DNA of 64,000 nt from CAYVHU01 sp964451415 (GTDB lineage: Bacteria > Pseudomonadota > Alphaproteobacteria > Rhodospirillales > Magnetovibrionaceae): assembly GCA_964451415.1 (NCBI GenBank), contig CAYVHU010000009.1:47454-111453 (forward strand), in the 5' to 3' direction. A program made the translations under genes and the position numbers. Below, piece by piece: positions 35,397 through 43,757 of the stretch; within the stretch, counting starts at the first letter, position 1, and the number at the start of each line of letters is the position of its first letter. A model generated the notes under the pieces. It was given only the letters and a program-made list of their open reading frames with translations. It ran no database searches and was not told the origin of the DNA.

Positions 35397-35845
35397 ATCA
35401 GAAAACCATTCTGCGGGTGATCGCCGAGCTTCTGATCCCGCCCATCATTCTGTTCGCATTCTACGTCCAGTTCCACGGCGACTACGGTCCCGGCGGCGGC
35501 TTTCAAGCGGGCGTGATCTTCGCCACGGCATTCATTCTGTATGCTTTGATTTTCGGTGTGTTCCCGGCAAGGCGCGTCATCCCCGCCGCCGTGACGCGCA
35601 TCATGCTGGCCCTGGGGGTGTTGATTTATTCCGGAACGGGCATCGCAACGATGCTGTTGGGGGGGAATTTCCTCGATTATTCCGTTTTCGCGCAAGATTC
35701 CGTAAAAGGTCAGGAATGGGGCATTTTTTCCGTCGAATTCGGCGTCGGCATAACCGTTGCCGGGGCCATCATCACTATTTTTTACGCCTTCGCCGGACAC
35801 GTCAAAGACTCTTCCGTGAAATCCTCCAGGGATACGGAGCACTGA
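35393..35845 (+). CDS. mrpB: Cation/proton antiporter subunit MrpB
   Basis: The product (150 aa) is an MnhB-domain membrane protein. FYVQFHGDYGPGGGFQAGVIFA is its clear signature (PGGGFQAGVI), followed by LIYSGTGIATMLLGGNFLDY and a last helix, FGVGITVAGAIITIFYAF. It overlaps the preceding gene by 4 bp. In canonical Mrp this domain follows MrpA directly, matching the order here after the MbhD/E part. Confidence 0.93.
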   Translation: MNQKTILRVIAELLIPPIILFAFYVQFHGDYGPGGGFQAGVIFATAFILYALIFGVFPARRVIPAAVTRIMLALGVLIYSGTGIATMLLGGNFLDYSVFAQDSVKGQEWGIFSVEFGVGITVAGAIITIFYAFAGHVKDSSVKSSRDTEH

Positions 35846-35846
35846 C

Positions 35847-36233
35847 ATGATCGAGACCATCGTCAGGGAGGACCTTTTGGGACTGCTCAACTACTGGATA
35901 TTCATCATCTTGATGATGTCCGGGTTCTACGTCGTCATCGCCCAGGGCAATCTGGTGAAAAAGGTTGTCGGGCTGAACATTTTTCAGGTTTCCGTGTTCG
36001 TCTTCTATATTTCCATGGGCAAGGTGGACGGCGGCACAGCCCCCATTCTCAAGAAAGGCTACGACCTTTACACCAATCCCCTGCCTTCGGTTTTGATCCT
36101 CACCGCCATCGTGGTGGGCGTGGCAACCACCGCCTTGGCATTGGCTCTCGTCGTGCGCATCCACCGCGCTTATGGGAGCATCGAAGAACAGGAAATAGAC
36201 GCCATCGAGCATGAAGAGGAAGACTTGGCATGA
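35847..36233 (+). CDS. mrpC: Cation/proton antiporter subunit MrpC (NuoK-like)
   Basis: The protein (128 aa) has three membrane segments and is homologous to NuoK. IVIAQGNLVKKVVGLNIFQ carries the conserved helix residues. DPLPQALVLTAIVV of the family appears as NPLPSVLILTAIVVGVATT. The C-terminal tail is acidic. It starts one base after the mrpB stop. It forms part of the proton/cation path with the MrpD-type subunits. Confidence 0.92.
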   Translation: MIETIVREDLLGLLNYWIFIILMMSGFYVVIAQGNLVKKVVGLNIFQVSVFVFYISMGKVDGGTAPILKKGYDLYTNPLPSVLILTAIVVGVATTALALALVVRIHRAYGSIEEQEIDAIEHEEEDLA

Positions 36234-36260
36234 TGGTCACATTATGAGCGGGAACGTCTT

Positions 36261-37754
36261 ATGAGCGGGAATGTCGCACTCTCCGATCCCTGGCTGATTT
36301 TGCTGGTCGTCGTGCCGTTGATGAGCGCGCCGGTGTGCCTCTTGCTGCGCAACGCAACGTTCGCGTGGTCCGTCGCCACCGCCGTGTCGTGGTCGGTCTT
36401 CGCCATGGCGCTTTACCTGCTGTTCAACGTCTTGGATCACGGCCCGATGGTTTATCGCATCGGCGGGTGGAGCGCGCCGTGGGGCATCGAATACCGGCTC
36501 GACATCGCCGGTGCGTTCGTCGCCGTCATCGTCACCGCCATCGCTGCGGTGGTGATGCCCTACGCCAAAAAAAGTGTGGAAAGCGAAATCCCGCAAGACC
36601 GCATTTATCTGTTCTACACCTTGTTGATGCTGTGCCTTTCGGGGATGCTCGGGATCACGGTGACCGGCGATGCGTTCAACCTGTTCGTCTTTCTGGAAAT
36701 CACCTCTTTGACGTCCTACGTCCTCATCAGTATGGGCCGCGACCGCCGCGCCCTAAGCGCAGCGTACCGCTACCTGATCATGGGCACCATCGGCGCGACG
36801 TTCTATATCATCGGCGTCGGCTTGATGTACCAAATGACCGGTACGCTGAACATCGTCGGGCTGTCCACCTTGTTGCCCGCCGTGGCGGACACGCGCACGG
36901 TGCTGGCGGCGCTGGCCTTCCTCACCGTCGGCATCAGCTTGAAAATCGCGCTCTTTCCGCTCCACGCCTGGCTACCCAACGCCTATACCTTCGCCCCTTC
37001 AACGGTTACCGCGTTTCTCGCGGCGACGGCGACCAAGGTTTCGGTCTTTATCCTGCTGCGCATCATTTTCACCATCTTCGGCACGGTCAACATTTTCGCC
37101 GTCTTCCCCCTGCGCCCCGTTTTGTTGACCATGGCCGTCGCGGCCATGTTTCTGGCGGGCCTCAGCGCAATCTGGCAGGAAAACGTCAAGCGCATCCTGG
37201 CCTATTCATCAATTGCACAGATAGGTTACATGGTGCTGGGGCTCGCCCTGGCCAGCGAGTCCGGACTGACCGGGTCCATCGTGCATCTGTTCAATCACGC
37301 TTTGGTAAAGTGTGCAGCATTCCTGGCCGTCGGTGCGATGGTGTATGCCACCGGCGCGGTGACGCTGAAGGACCTGCAAGGCATCGGCAAGCGCATGCCG
37401 TTGGTCTCGGCCGCATTCGTGCTGGCGGGGCTGGGCATCATCGGCATGCCGTTCACGGTGGGATTCGTCAGCAAATGGCAGTTGGTCGTGGCGGCGCTGG
37501 AAGCCGGTATGTGGCCATTGGCGGTAGCAATCTTGTTGTCTTCACTGCTGGCCGTAATCTATATCTGGCGTGTCTTCGAGGTCGCCTACCTGCGTCCCAT
37601 TCCGGCAAATGCCCCCGAGCCGCGCGTCGTGCCACTCAGCATGCAGATCCCCATATGGACATTGGTCGCGGCGGAAATTTATTTCGGCACCCACGCCTCG
37701 TTCCCGCTGGGTGTGGCCCACGCGGCGGCGCGTCAACTGATGGGAGGGCTTTGA
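36261..37754 (+). CDS. mrpD: Antiporter subunit of the MrpD/NuoN family, first copy
   Basis: This 497-aa polytopic protein belongs to the proton-conducting quinone oxidoreductase family. LFVFLEITSLTSYVLISMGR contains the conserved glutamate of helix 5, and KIALFPLHAWLPNAYTFAP the helix 7-8 lysine and PLHxWLPxA signature. AYSSIAQIGYMVLGLAL and LFNHALVKCAAFLAVGAM follow. It is the first of three such subunits in this operon. An in-frame upstream ATGAGCGGGAACGT near 36244 nearly repeats the start but is out of the best frame. Confidence 0.9.
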   Translation: MSGNVALSDPWLILLVVVPLMSAPVCLLLRNATFAWSVATAVSWSVFAMALYLLFNVLDHGPMVYRIGGWSAPWGIEYRLDIAGAFVAVIVTAIAAVVMPYAKKSVESEIPQDRIYLFYTLLMLCLSGMLGITVTGDAFNLFVFLEITSLTSYVLISMGRDRRALSAAYRYLIMGTIGATFYIIGVGLMYQMTGTLNIVGLSTLLPAVADTRTVLAALAFLTVGISLKIALFPLHAWLPNAYTFAPSTVTAFLAATATKVSVFILLRIIFTIFGTVNIFAVFPLRPVLLTMAVAAMFLAGLSAIWQENVKRILAYSSIAQIGYMVLGLALASESGLTGSIVHLFNHALVKCAAFLAVGAMVYATGAVTLKDLQGIGKRMPLVSAAFVLAGLGIIGMPFTVGFVSKWQLVVAALEAGMWPLAVAILLSSLLAVIYIWRVFEVAYLRPIPANAPEPRVVPLSMQIPIWTLVAAEIYFGTHASFPLGVAHAAARQLMGGL

Positions 37755-37757
37755 TCC

Positions 37758-39260
37758 ATGTCGGCTTTCCTGTCTCAAGCCAGCCAGATCGAACTGGCCG
37801 TGGTGCTGCCGCTGATCGGCGGTGCGGTGGTTTTGTGGCTGGGCGAACGCAACCGCAACCTGCGTGAAACCGCATCGTTGGTGACGGCGGCGTTGGAGTT
37901 CCTGCTCGTCGCCAGCCTCACCGGCGACGTTATGGCGGGAGGACGTCCGTCGGTCGATGTGTTCGCCATCATCCCCGGCGTGAACCTGACCTTTACGGTC
38001 GAGCCGTTAGGACAGTTGTTCGCCCTGGTGGCGTCGTTCCTGTGGTTCGCCACCACGCTTTATGCAATCGGCTACATGCGCGCGCATCACGAAAAGAATC
38101 AGACCCGTTTTTACGTCTTTTTCGCGGTGGCTATTTCCACCACCATCGGCATCGCATACGCCGGCAACATGTTGACGTTGTTTTTGTTTTACGAGCTTCT
38201 AACCCTCAGCACCTTCCCGCTCGTCACCCACAGCGGCACCACCGAGGCCCGCCGCGCGGGGCGCGTCTATCTGGGCATCTTGCTCGGCACCTCGATCGCA
38301 TTTCAATTGTTGGCGATCATCTGGACCTGGACCTTGGCGGGAACGCTGGATTTTCGTCTCGGCGGCATTTTGCAAGGTCAGGCGGGGAAAACCGTGGTCG
38401 GAATTCTGCTGGCGCTGTATGTCTTCGGTATCGGCAAAGCAGCCTTGATGCCCTTCCACCGCTGGCTGCCCTCGGCGATGGTCGCCCCAACCCCGGTATC
38501 GGCGCTGCTGCACGCCGTGGCCGTGGTCAAGGCCGGGGTGTTCACCATTCTCAAGGTGACGATTTATATTTTCGGCGTTGATTTTCTCGCCAAATCGGGG
38601 GTCAGCGAATGGCTGCAATACGTGGCGGCCCTCACCATCATTCTGGCATCACTGGTGGCCATGACAAAGGACAACCTGAAAGCGAGACTGGCTTATTCCA
38701 CCATTTCGCAACTTGCGTACATCGTGTTGGGCGCCATGTTGGTAAACACGTCGGGCATTCTCGGCGGCGGCCTGCACATCGCCACCCACGCCTTCGGCAA
38801 GATCACATTGTTCTTTGCCGCCGGCGCCATCATGATCGCCAGCCACAAAACCAAAGTCAGCGAACTGGACGGCCTGGGACGAAAAATGCCGTTCACGTTC
38901 TTCGCTTTTTTGATCGGTGCACTCAGCATCATCGGCCTGCCGCCGTTCGGCGGTGTGTGGAGCAAATGGTATCTGGTGCTGGGCACGCTTGAAGCGGGAC
39001 AACTGACGTTACTCGGCGTGCTTCTGGTTTCGACGCTGCTCAACATCGCCTACCTGTTGCCAATCCCCTTTCGCGCCTTCTTCATGCCGCCGCGCAACGT
39101 CCCGTCCGGTGACCCGGCCCGCGATCATCACGATCACGGCGAGGCCCCGATCGCGATGCTGTTGGCGTTGGCGATCACCGCAACCGGCTGTTTCGCCTTG
39201 TTCTTGTATCCCGATTTCCTGATCAACCTGCTTCGTCCCCTGGTGGAGAACGCACAATGA
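37758..39260 (+). CDS. Antiporter subunit of the MrpD/NuoL family, second copy
   Basis: This second proton-channel-type subunit (500 aa) starts 3 bp after the first. YAGNMLTLFLFYELLTLSTFPLV carries the helix 5 glutamate. IGKAALMPFHRWLPSAMVAPTPV has the conserved lysine and PxHxWLPxA region, with the HAVAVVKAGVFTIL block next. The loop near the C-terminus contains a His/Asp-rich stretch (DHHDHGEAP). It resembles the N-terminal half of MrpA, without the C-terminal extension that is encoded separately upstream. Confidence 0.88.
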   Translation: MSAFLSQASQIELAVVLPLIGGAVVLWLGERNRNLRETASLVTAALEFLLVASLTGDVMAGGRPSVDVFAIIPGVNLTFTVEPLGQLFALVASFLWFATTLYAIGYMRAHHEKNQTRFYVFFAVAISTTIGIAYAGNMLTLFLFYELLTLSTFPLVTHSGTTEARRAGRVYLGILLGTSIAFQLLAIIWTWTLAGTLDFRLGGILQGQAGKTVVGILLALYVFGIGKAALMPFHRWLPSAMVAPTPVSALLHAVAVVKAGVFTILKVTIYIFGVDFLAKSGVSEWLQYVAALTIILASLVAMTKDNLKARLAYSTISQLAYIVLGAMLVNTSGILGGGLHIATHAFGKITLFFAAGAIMIASHKTKVSELDGLGRKMPFTFFAFLIGALSIIGLPPFGGVWSKWYLVLGTLEAGQLTLLGVLLVSTLLNIAYLLPIPFRAFFMPPRNVPSGDPARDHHDHGEAPIAMLLALAITATGCFALFLYPDFLINLLRPLVENAQ

Positions 39261-39517
39261 ACAAAACGTCACAAGACGAAAAGAAATATGTGTTCGACAA
39301 TCCACGCAACGTGAAAATCGTCATCTGGGCATTGGTGGTGATTTGTGCCGTTTTGCTGGGTGCGGATTTCTTCGTCGCACGCAAGGTCGAACATCCCTGG
39401 GAAGCGATGTTCGGGTTTTACGCTATTTATGGTTTCTTCGCCTGCGTGGCTTTGGTCCTAAGCGCCAAGGAAATGCGTAAATTCGTCATGCGCAAGGAAG
39501 ACTACTATGATGACTAG
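39257..39517 (+). CDS. Small antiporter-operon membrane protein
   Basis: The product has 86 aa and two membrane helices (IVIWALVVICAVLLGADFFVA and AMFGFYAIYGFFACVALVL) between charged ends. It overlaps the second antiporter-type subunit by 4 bp and the third by 11 bp, so it is certainly part of the operon. I recognise no Mrp letter for it; similar two-helix proteins accompany Mbh/Mrp-like clusters. A structural linker role is inferred from position only. Confidence 0.8.
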   Translation: MNKTSQDEKKYVFDNPRNVKIVIWALVVICAVLLGADFFVARKVEHPWEAMFGFYAIYGFFACVALVLSAKEMRKFVMRKEDYYDD

Positions 39518-41204
39518 CGTCGCACCGTTTGCCATCTTCTTCGTCGGCGCCGTGTTCGTCGCCATGACGCGCGGAAAGCTTTCCAGCGCCATCACCGTTT
39601 TGATCCCCATCGTCGGGGCCGTGAACATGCTGGGCCTGAGTTCCGCTTCGACGGGAACCTGGAACATCCTGGATTATCAGCTTCAATACCTGGCTGTCGA
39701 TCGCATGAGCACCTTGTTCGGCTACATGTTTCTGTTGGCCGCCTTTATCGGTGCGATCTACGCTTGGCATGTCAAAAGCACCATCGAAAAAGTCGCCGGA
39801 ACCCTGTATGCGGGCAGCGCCCTGGGCGCGGTATTCGCGGGCGACATGATCACCTTGTTCATTTTCTGGGAAATGCTGGCGATGACGTCGGTGTTCCTGA
39901 TTCTGGCGCGCGGCACCGAAACCTCTTATCGCGCCGCTAGGCGCTACATCATAAGCCAAGTGTTGTCGGGCGTGATTTTGCTGGCGGGCGTCCTGTTGCG
40001 CTATCAAGACACCGGCAGCTTCGCCTTTACGCACATCGGCCTGGACGGCACCTTGGGTGCGGATTTGATCTTCCTGGCCTTCGGCATCAAGGCCGCATTT
40101 CCGTTTTTGCACAACTGGCTCACCGACGCCTACCCTGAAGCGACGCCGTCGGGAACCGTGTTTTTAAGCACGTTTACCACCAAGACCGCCATATTCGCGC
40201 TGGCGAAATCATTCGCCGGAACGGAAGCCCTGATCTATATCGGGGCCGTGATGACAATGTTCCCGATCTTTTTTGCGGTGATCGAAAACGATCTGCGCCG
40301 CGTGCTGTCCTACAGCCTGATCAATCAACTCGGCTTTATGGTGGTGGGGATCGGTCTGGGCACCGAACTGGGCATCAACGGGGCCATCAGCCACGCCTTC
40401 AACGACGTGATTTTCAAGGGGCTTTTGTTCATGTCCATGGGCGCGGTGTTGTACCGCACCGGGGATATTCGCGGCTCGAAACTGGGCGGCCTGTACAAGT
40501 CCATGCCCAAAACGACGGTGTTGTGCATCGTTGGGGCGGCCTCCATTTCCGCTTTCCCGCTGTTTTCCGGGTTCGTGTCGAAGTCCATGATCATGGTCTC
40601 GGCGCTGGACCATGGCTATAACGGTGTGTGGCTGGCGCTTTTGTTCGCCTCTGCCGGCGTGTTCCACCATGCGGGCATCAAAATCCCGTTCTTCGCCTTC
40701 TTTGCCCATGACAGCGGCATCCGCTGCAAGGAAGCGCCGAAACACATGCTGTTCGCCATGTCCATAGCGGCCGCCATTTGCATCTTCAACGGCGTTTATC
40801 CATGGGCATTGTACAGCATGCTGCCGTTCGCGGTCGCTTACGAACCCTACGCGATCGCCCACGTACTCACCCAGTCCCAGTTGCTCTTTTTCTCGGCCCT
40901 GGCCTTCGCCGTCCTCAAGCTGACACATGCCTACCCACCGGAACTTCCCTCCATCAACATTGATGCGGAATGGATATACCGCAAGCTTCTGCCCGCAAGC
41001 TGGCGGCGCCTGATGGCGGTGTTCTCGCCCCTCGACGCCGCCTTGCGCAAGGCGGGAGTCACACTGACATCCACCATCGTGTCGCGCCTGTCGCGCCACC
41101 ATGGGCTCAGCGGCGTCATGGCGCGCACGGCGGGCGCCGGTTCGATGGTTTTGTGGGTGGTGGTTTTGTTGTTGAGTTATCTGGTGCTGTATCTGTTCGT
41201 GTAA
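39507..41204 (+). CDS. Antiporter subunit of the MrpD/NuoL family, third copy
   Basis: This third and longest proton-channel-type subunit has 565 aa. FIFWEMLAMTSVFLILARG carries the helix 5 glutamate and FGIKAAFPFLHNWLTDAYPEATP the lysine and PxLHxWLxDAxPEA signature. SYSLINQLGFMVVGIGLG and AFNDVIFKGLLFMSMGAVL follow. The last 110 residues add a soluble, basic stretch and a final helix (VLWVVVLLLSYLVLYLFV). It is the last gene of the operon. Confidence 0.88.
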   Translation: MMTSVAPFAIFFVGAVFVAMTRGKLSSAITVLIPIVGAVNMLGLSSASTGTWNILDYQLQYLAVDRMSTLFGYMFLLAAFIGAIYAWHVKSTIEKVAGTLYAGSALGAVFAGDMITLFIFWEMLAMTSVFLILARGTETSYRAARRYIISQVLSGVILLAGVLLRYQDTGSFAFTHIGLDGTLGADLIFLAFGIKAAFPFLHNWLTDAYPEATPSGTVFLSTFTTKTAIFALAKSFAGTEALIYIGAVMTMFPIFFAVIENDLRRVLSYSLINQLGFMVVGIGLGTELGINGAISHAFNDVIFKGLLFMSMGAVLYRTGDIRGSKLGGLYKSMPKTTVLCIVGAASISAFPLFSGFVSKSMIMVSALDHGYNGVWLALLFASAGVFHHAGIKIPFFAFFAHDSGIRCKEAPKHMLFAMSIAAAICIFNGVYPWALYSMLPFAVAYEPYAIAHVLTQSQLLFFSALAFAVLKLTHAYPPELPSINIDAEWIYRKLLPASWRRLMAVFSPLDAALRKAGVTLTSTIVSRLSRHHGLSGVMARTAGAGSMVLWVVVLLLSYLVLYLFV

Positions 41205-41362
41205 GAAAACGTAAAATTTAATATAAAACTGCTTTTAATGTTTCATAAAGATTACATATGTAACATATGTATCATGTTTAGGTGAACGTGACGGATCAAC
41301 TCATCGGCCAAGAATAACGCCCAATGACGATTTTGAGCGTTGCATGGCCAAAGGAGGCCAGA

Positions 41363-41557
41363 ATGGGCCAATCCCTCCAATTTCACGACTCTTTGGAAAA
41401 TCAGGACGATCCCACCAGTCCCGGCTTGGCGCGTCTCGCGGACCAGCTGGTGAAAAGCCTCGGCGTGAAGGACGCGTTGCTCACCTGCCGGGAAAATTCC
41501 TGGTATGGCGTACAACAAATCATCCAGCACCGCATGGGTAAACGTTCGAACTCCTGA
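41363..41557 (+). CDS. Small hypothetical protein (64 aa)
   Basis: A textbook Shine-Dalgarno AAGGAGG (41351-41357) is 5 nt upstream of the ATG at 41363. The protein (MGQSLQFHDSLENQDDPTSP start) is soluble, acidic at the N-terminus, with a C-terminal SLGVKDALLTCRENSWYGVQQ that may be helical. It lies between the mrp operon and the convergent mobB gene. I recognise no family. An upstream ATG at 41324 is less likely. Confidence 0.6.
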   Translation: MGQSLQFHDSLENQDDPTSPGLARLADQLVKSLGVKDALLTCRENSWYGVQQIIQHRMGKRSNS

Positions 41558-41565
41558 TACCCTTT

Positions 41566-42099
41566 TCAGGTGATATCGTCCGCCAGCCCCAAATAGCGGG
41601 TTACGAACGCCGCGACGGCCACGGCGTCGTCCAAGGCCAAACGGGGTTTTATCGCCCCGCTCGTCTCGAACTCCCCGTCGCTGGCAATGGCGACGATGGA
41701 AGGATCGTCCCGCGCCATCAAGGAATGACCCAAGGACGCTCGATACACTTCGATCTTGGGATACGGGTGACTTTTAAAGCCTTCGATGAGCAAAATATCA
41801 ACGCGGGCCATGCGCTTGATCGCCTCGTCCAGGGTCGGTTCGGGCTGTGAACGCAATTCATGCAACAAGGCCCAGCGCTTGGTCGACGTCAGCAAGACCT
41901 CATGCGCCCCGGCTTCACGATGGCGGTAGCTATCCTTGCCCGGCTGGTCCATGTCGAAATCGTGATGGGTGTGCTTGATCGTCGAAACGCTATGCCCCCA
42001 CCCGTTTAAGATGGGAATGAGACGGCTCAAGAGCGTCGTCTTGCCGCTGCCGCTGCGCCCGACGAAACCGATCACACGCTGCTCCGGCTCCCCGCTCAT
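41566..42099 (-). CDS. mobB: Molybdopterin-guanine dinucleotide biosynthesis protein MobB
   Basis: MobB (177 aa) is a GTP-binding partner that helps MobA attach GMP to molybdopterin. Walker A is GFVGRSGSGKTTLLSRL, followed by VSTIKHTHHDFDMDQPGKDS and VDILLIEGFK, both family signatures. The ATG at 42099 gives an ATGA overlap with mobA and has AAAGGG upstream; an ATG at 42123 is possible. Together with modABC it shows that the organism makes molybdoenzymes. Confidence 0.92.
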   Translation of the reverse strand: MSGEPEQRVIGFVGRSGSGKTTLLSRLIPILNGWGHSVSTIKHTHHDFDMDQPGKDSYRHREAGAHEVLLTSTKRWALLHELRSQPEPTLDEAIKRMARVDILLIEGFKSHPYPKIEVYRASLGHSLMARDDPSIVAIASDGEFETSGAIKPRLALDDAVAVAAFVTRYLGLADDIT

Positions 42100-42764
42100 A
42101 AGGTTTTTGCCCTTTGCCGCCATTTCGCCCGCGCGGCAATCAAATCGTCCGGGGTGTTGATATTGAAAAAAGGATCCAATTCATCGTTGGCGGCGGCACC
42201 GTGAAAAGGCACCAGAATTTCGCGATGACGCGCCGACCAGGTTCTGACCCTGCGCACCCCTTCGTCAACCAGGGCATGGCGCAAATCACCACGCAGATCC
42301 AGGGACCACAGGGCGAATGTGGGATGGACGCGGCCTTCCGACGTCGCCATGGCGATATCCGCACCTGCTTTTTCAGCTGCGTTTTTAAGACGCGTCACCA
42401 GATCGTGGGGGAAAAACGGAGCATCGGTGGCAAACGTGGCGACCCACCGTGTCATCGGCCGGTGCGCCACCGCCCACTCCATTCCCGTCAACACCCCCGC
42501 CAACGGCCCCAGAGCCCCCAACACCACATCCGCCGCCACGCGAACCCCCATATCCGGAAAGCGCCCGATGTCGCCAACGGCATTGAGAATCAAGGTCCCG
42601 ACTTGCGGGGCGGCACGTTGCGCGATGCGTTCCAAAAGCGACACGCCGTCCAATATCTCCAGACATTTGTCCCCGCCGCCGAAGCGCCGCGACAAACCGC
42701 CCGCAAGCATGACGCCGAGGACATCATCCGCATATAAAAAAGAGGAATCTTCTTGAATCGACAT
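42096..42764 (-). CDS. mobA: Molybdenum cofactor guanylyltransferase MobA
   Basis: MobA (about 222 aa) transfers GMP from GTP to the molybdenum cofactor. The nucleotide-binding start is GVMLAGGLSRRFGGGDKCLEIL, here read as VMLAGGLSRRFGGGDK followed by the metal-binding FATDAPFFPHDLV. NINTPDDL near the C-terminus is typical. ATG 42764 is chosen over an upstream non-ATG at 42815 that adds a hydrophobic leader. It is cotranscribed with mobB. Confidence 0.92.
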   Translation of the reverse strand: MSIQEDSSFLYADDVLGVMLAGGLSRRFGGGDKCLEILDGVSLLERIAQRAAPQVGTLILNAVGDIGRFPDMGVRVAADVVLGALGPLAGVLTGMEWAVAHRPMTRWVATFATDAPFFPHDLVTRLKNAAEKAGADIAMATSEGRVHPTFALWSLDLRGDLRHALVDEGVRRVRTWSARHREILVPFHGAAANDELDPFFNINTPDDLIAARAKWRQRAKTL

Positions 42765-42921
42765 GAGGACACTATGCGCAGTCACACCGATCAGAACAAG
42801 AAAAACACTTTCCAAACGTCGCGATCGAGACGATATTGCACCGATGCGTTACAGTCTTCATACTGAATACCCTTCATGAATTGTTTTTTGTATGCTCAAG
42901 GCCCTCCTGAGGAAAGACGCG

Positions 42922-43755
42922 ATGCTTAAGAAACTGATTATCGGATTTGCCATCCTCATCGTCCTGTTCGCCGGGAGCATGTATTACGTTTCGCAAAATG
43001 CGGGCAAGATGGTCGCCGGCATCATCGAGAATCAGGGCAGCCGAGTCACACAGGTCACCGTACGGGTCAAAGGTGTGGACATCAATCTGACCGACCTGAA
43101 AGCGGCCATCCGGGGCGTGAGCATTGCCAATCCGCCCGGCTTCAAGACAGCGCGCGCCATCGGTCTCGATAAGGTCAGCGTCAAGCTGAGCAAAAACTGG
43201 AGTTCCCGCACCGTGGTGATCGACAAGGTCCTGGTGAACGCACCGAACATCACCTATGAGATCGGCCCGAACGGATCCAACATCGCCGCCATTCAGGAAA
43301 ACGTCGAAACCTTCATAAAGGGAGACAACGCCACGCCCAGCCCAAACGCCGCAGCCCCGACCACAGCCCCGACCACAACGACGGCGAAGAAAAACGGCGC
43401 TGAAGCAAAAGTACTGATCAAGGACCTTTATATCAGGAACGGAAAAATCAACGTCTCCGCAAGTCTGTTGCCGAACAAATCCCTGAGCGTGGCGCTTCCG
43501 ACAATCCACTTGAGAAACATCGGCAAGGCGACGGGGGGAGCCAGCCCGGCGGAAGTCATCGACTTGATCGTCCGCGCCGTCTCGAAGGCCTCGGAAAAAG
43601 CCGCCGGTTCTCTTGATCTGTCCCAACTGGGCCTTTCCGGGATTTCGGGACGCACCGTGAAAGACGTGCTGAACGGAGCACTCCAAAATCGTGGCGACAT
43701 CGGCAAGACCGCGAAGGACACCTTGAATAAGGTCAAAGGCCTATTCGGAAAATAA
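42922..43755 (+). CDS. AsmA-like/DUF748-type membrane-anchored protein
   Basis: The protein has 277 aa from the ATG at 42922, behind GAGGAAAG. An N-terminal helix (LIIGFAILIVLFAGSMYYV) is followed by beta-rich sequence: VTQVTVRVKGVDINLTDLKA, then IRGVSIANPPGFKTARAIGL and VVIDKVLVNAPNITYEI, a pattern seen in AsmA/DUF748 periplasmic lipid-transport-related proteins. A Pro/Thr/Ala linker (about 140-165) splits it. The C-terminal third is helical. A role in the envelope is inferred; it stands alone, convergent with the MFS gene. Confidence 0.72.
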   Translation: MLKKLIIGFAILIVLFAGSMYYVSQNAGKMVAGIIENQGSRVTQVTVRVKGVDINLTDLKAAIRGVSIANPPGFKTARAIGLDKVSVKLSKNWSSRTVVIDKVLVNAPNITYEIGPNGSNIAAIQENVETFIKGDNATPSPNAAAPTTAPTTTTAKKNGAEAKVLIKDLYIRNGKINVSASLLPNKSLSVALPTIHLRNIGKATGGASPAEVIDLIVRAVSKASEKAAGSLDLSQLGLSGISGRTVKDVLNGALQNRGDIGKTAKDTLNKVKGLFGK

Positions 43756-43757
43756 AG

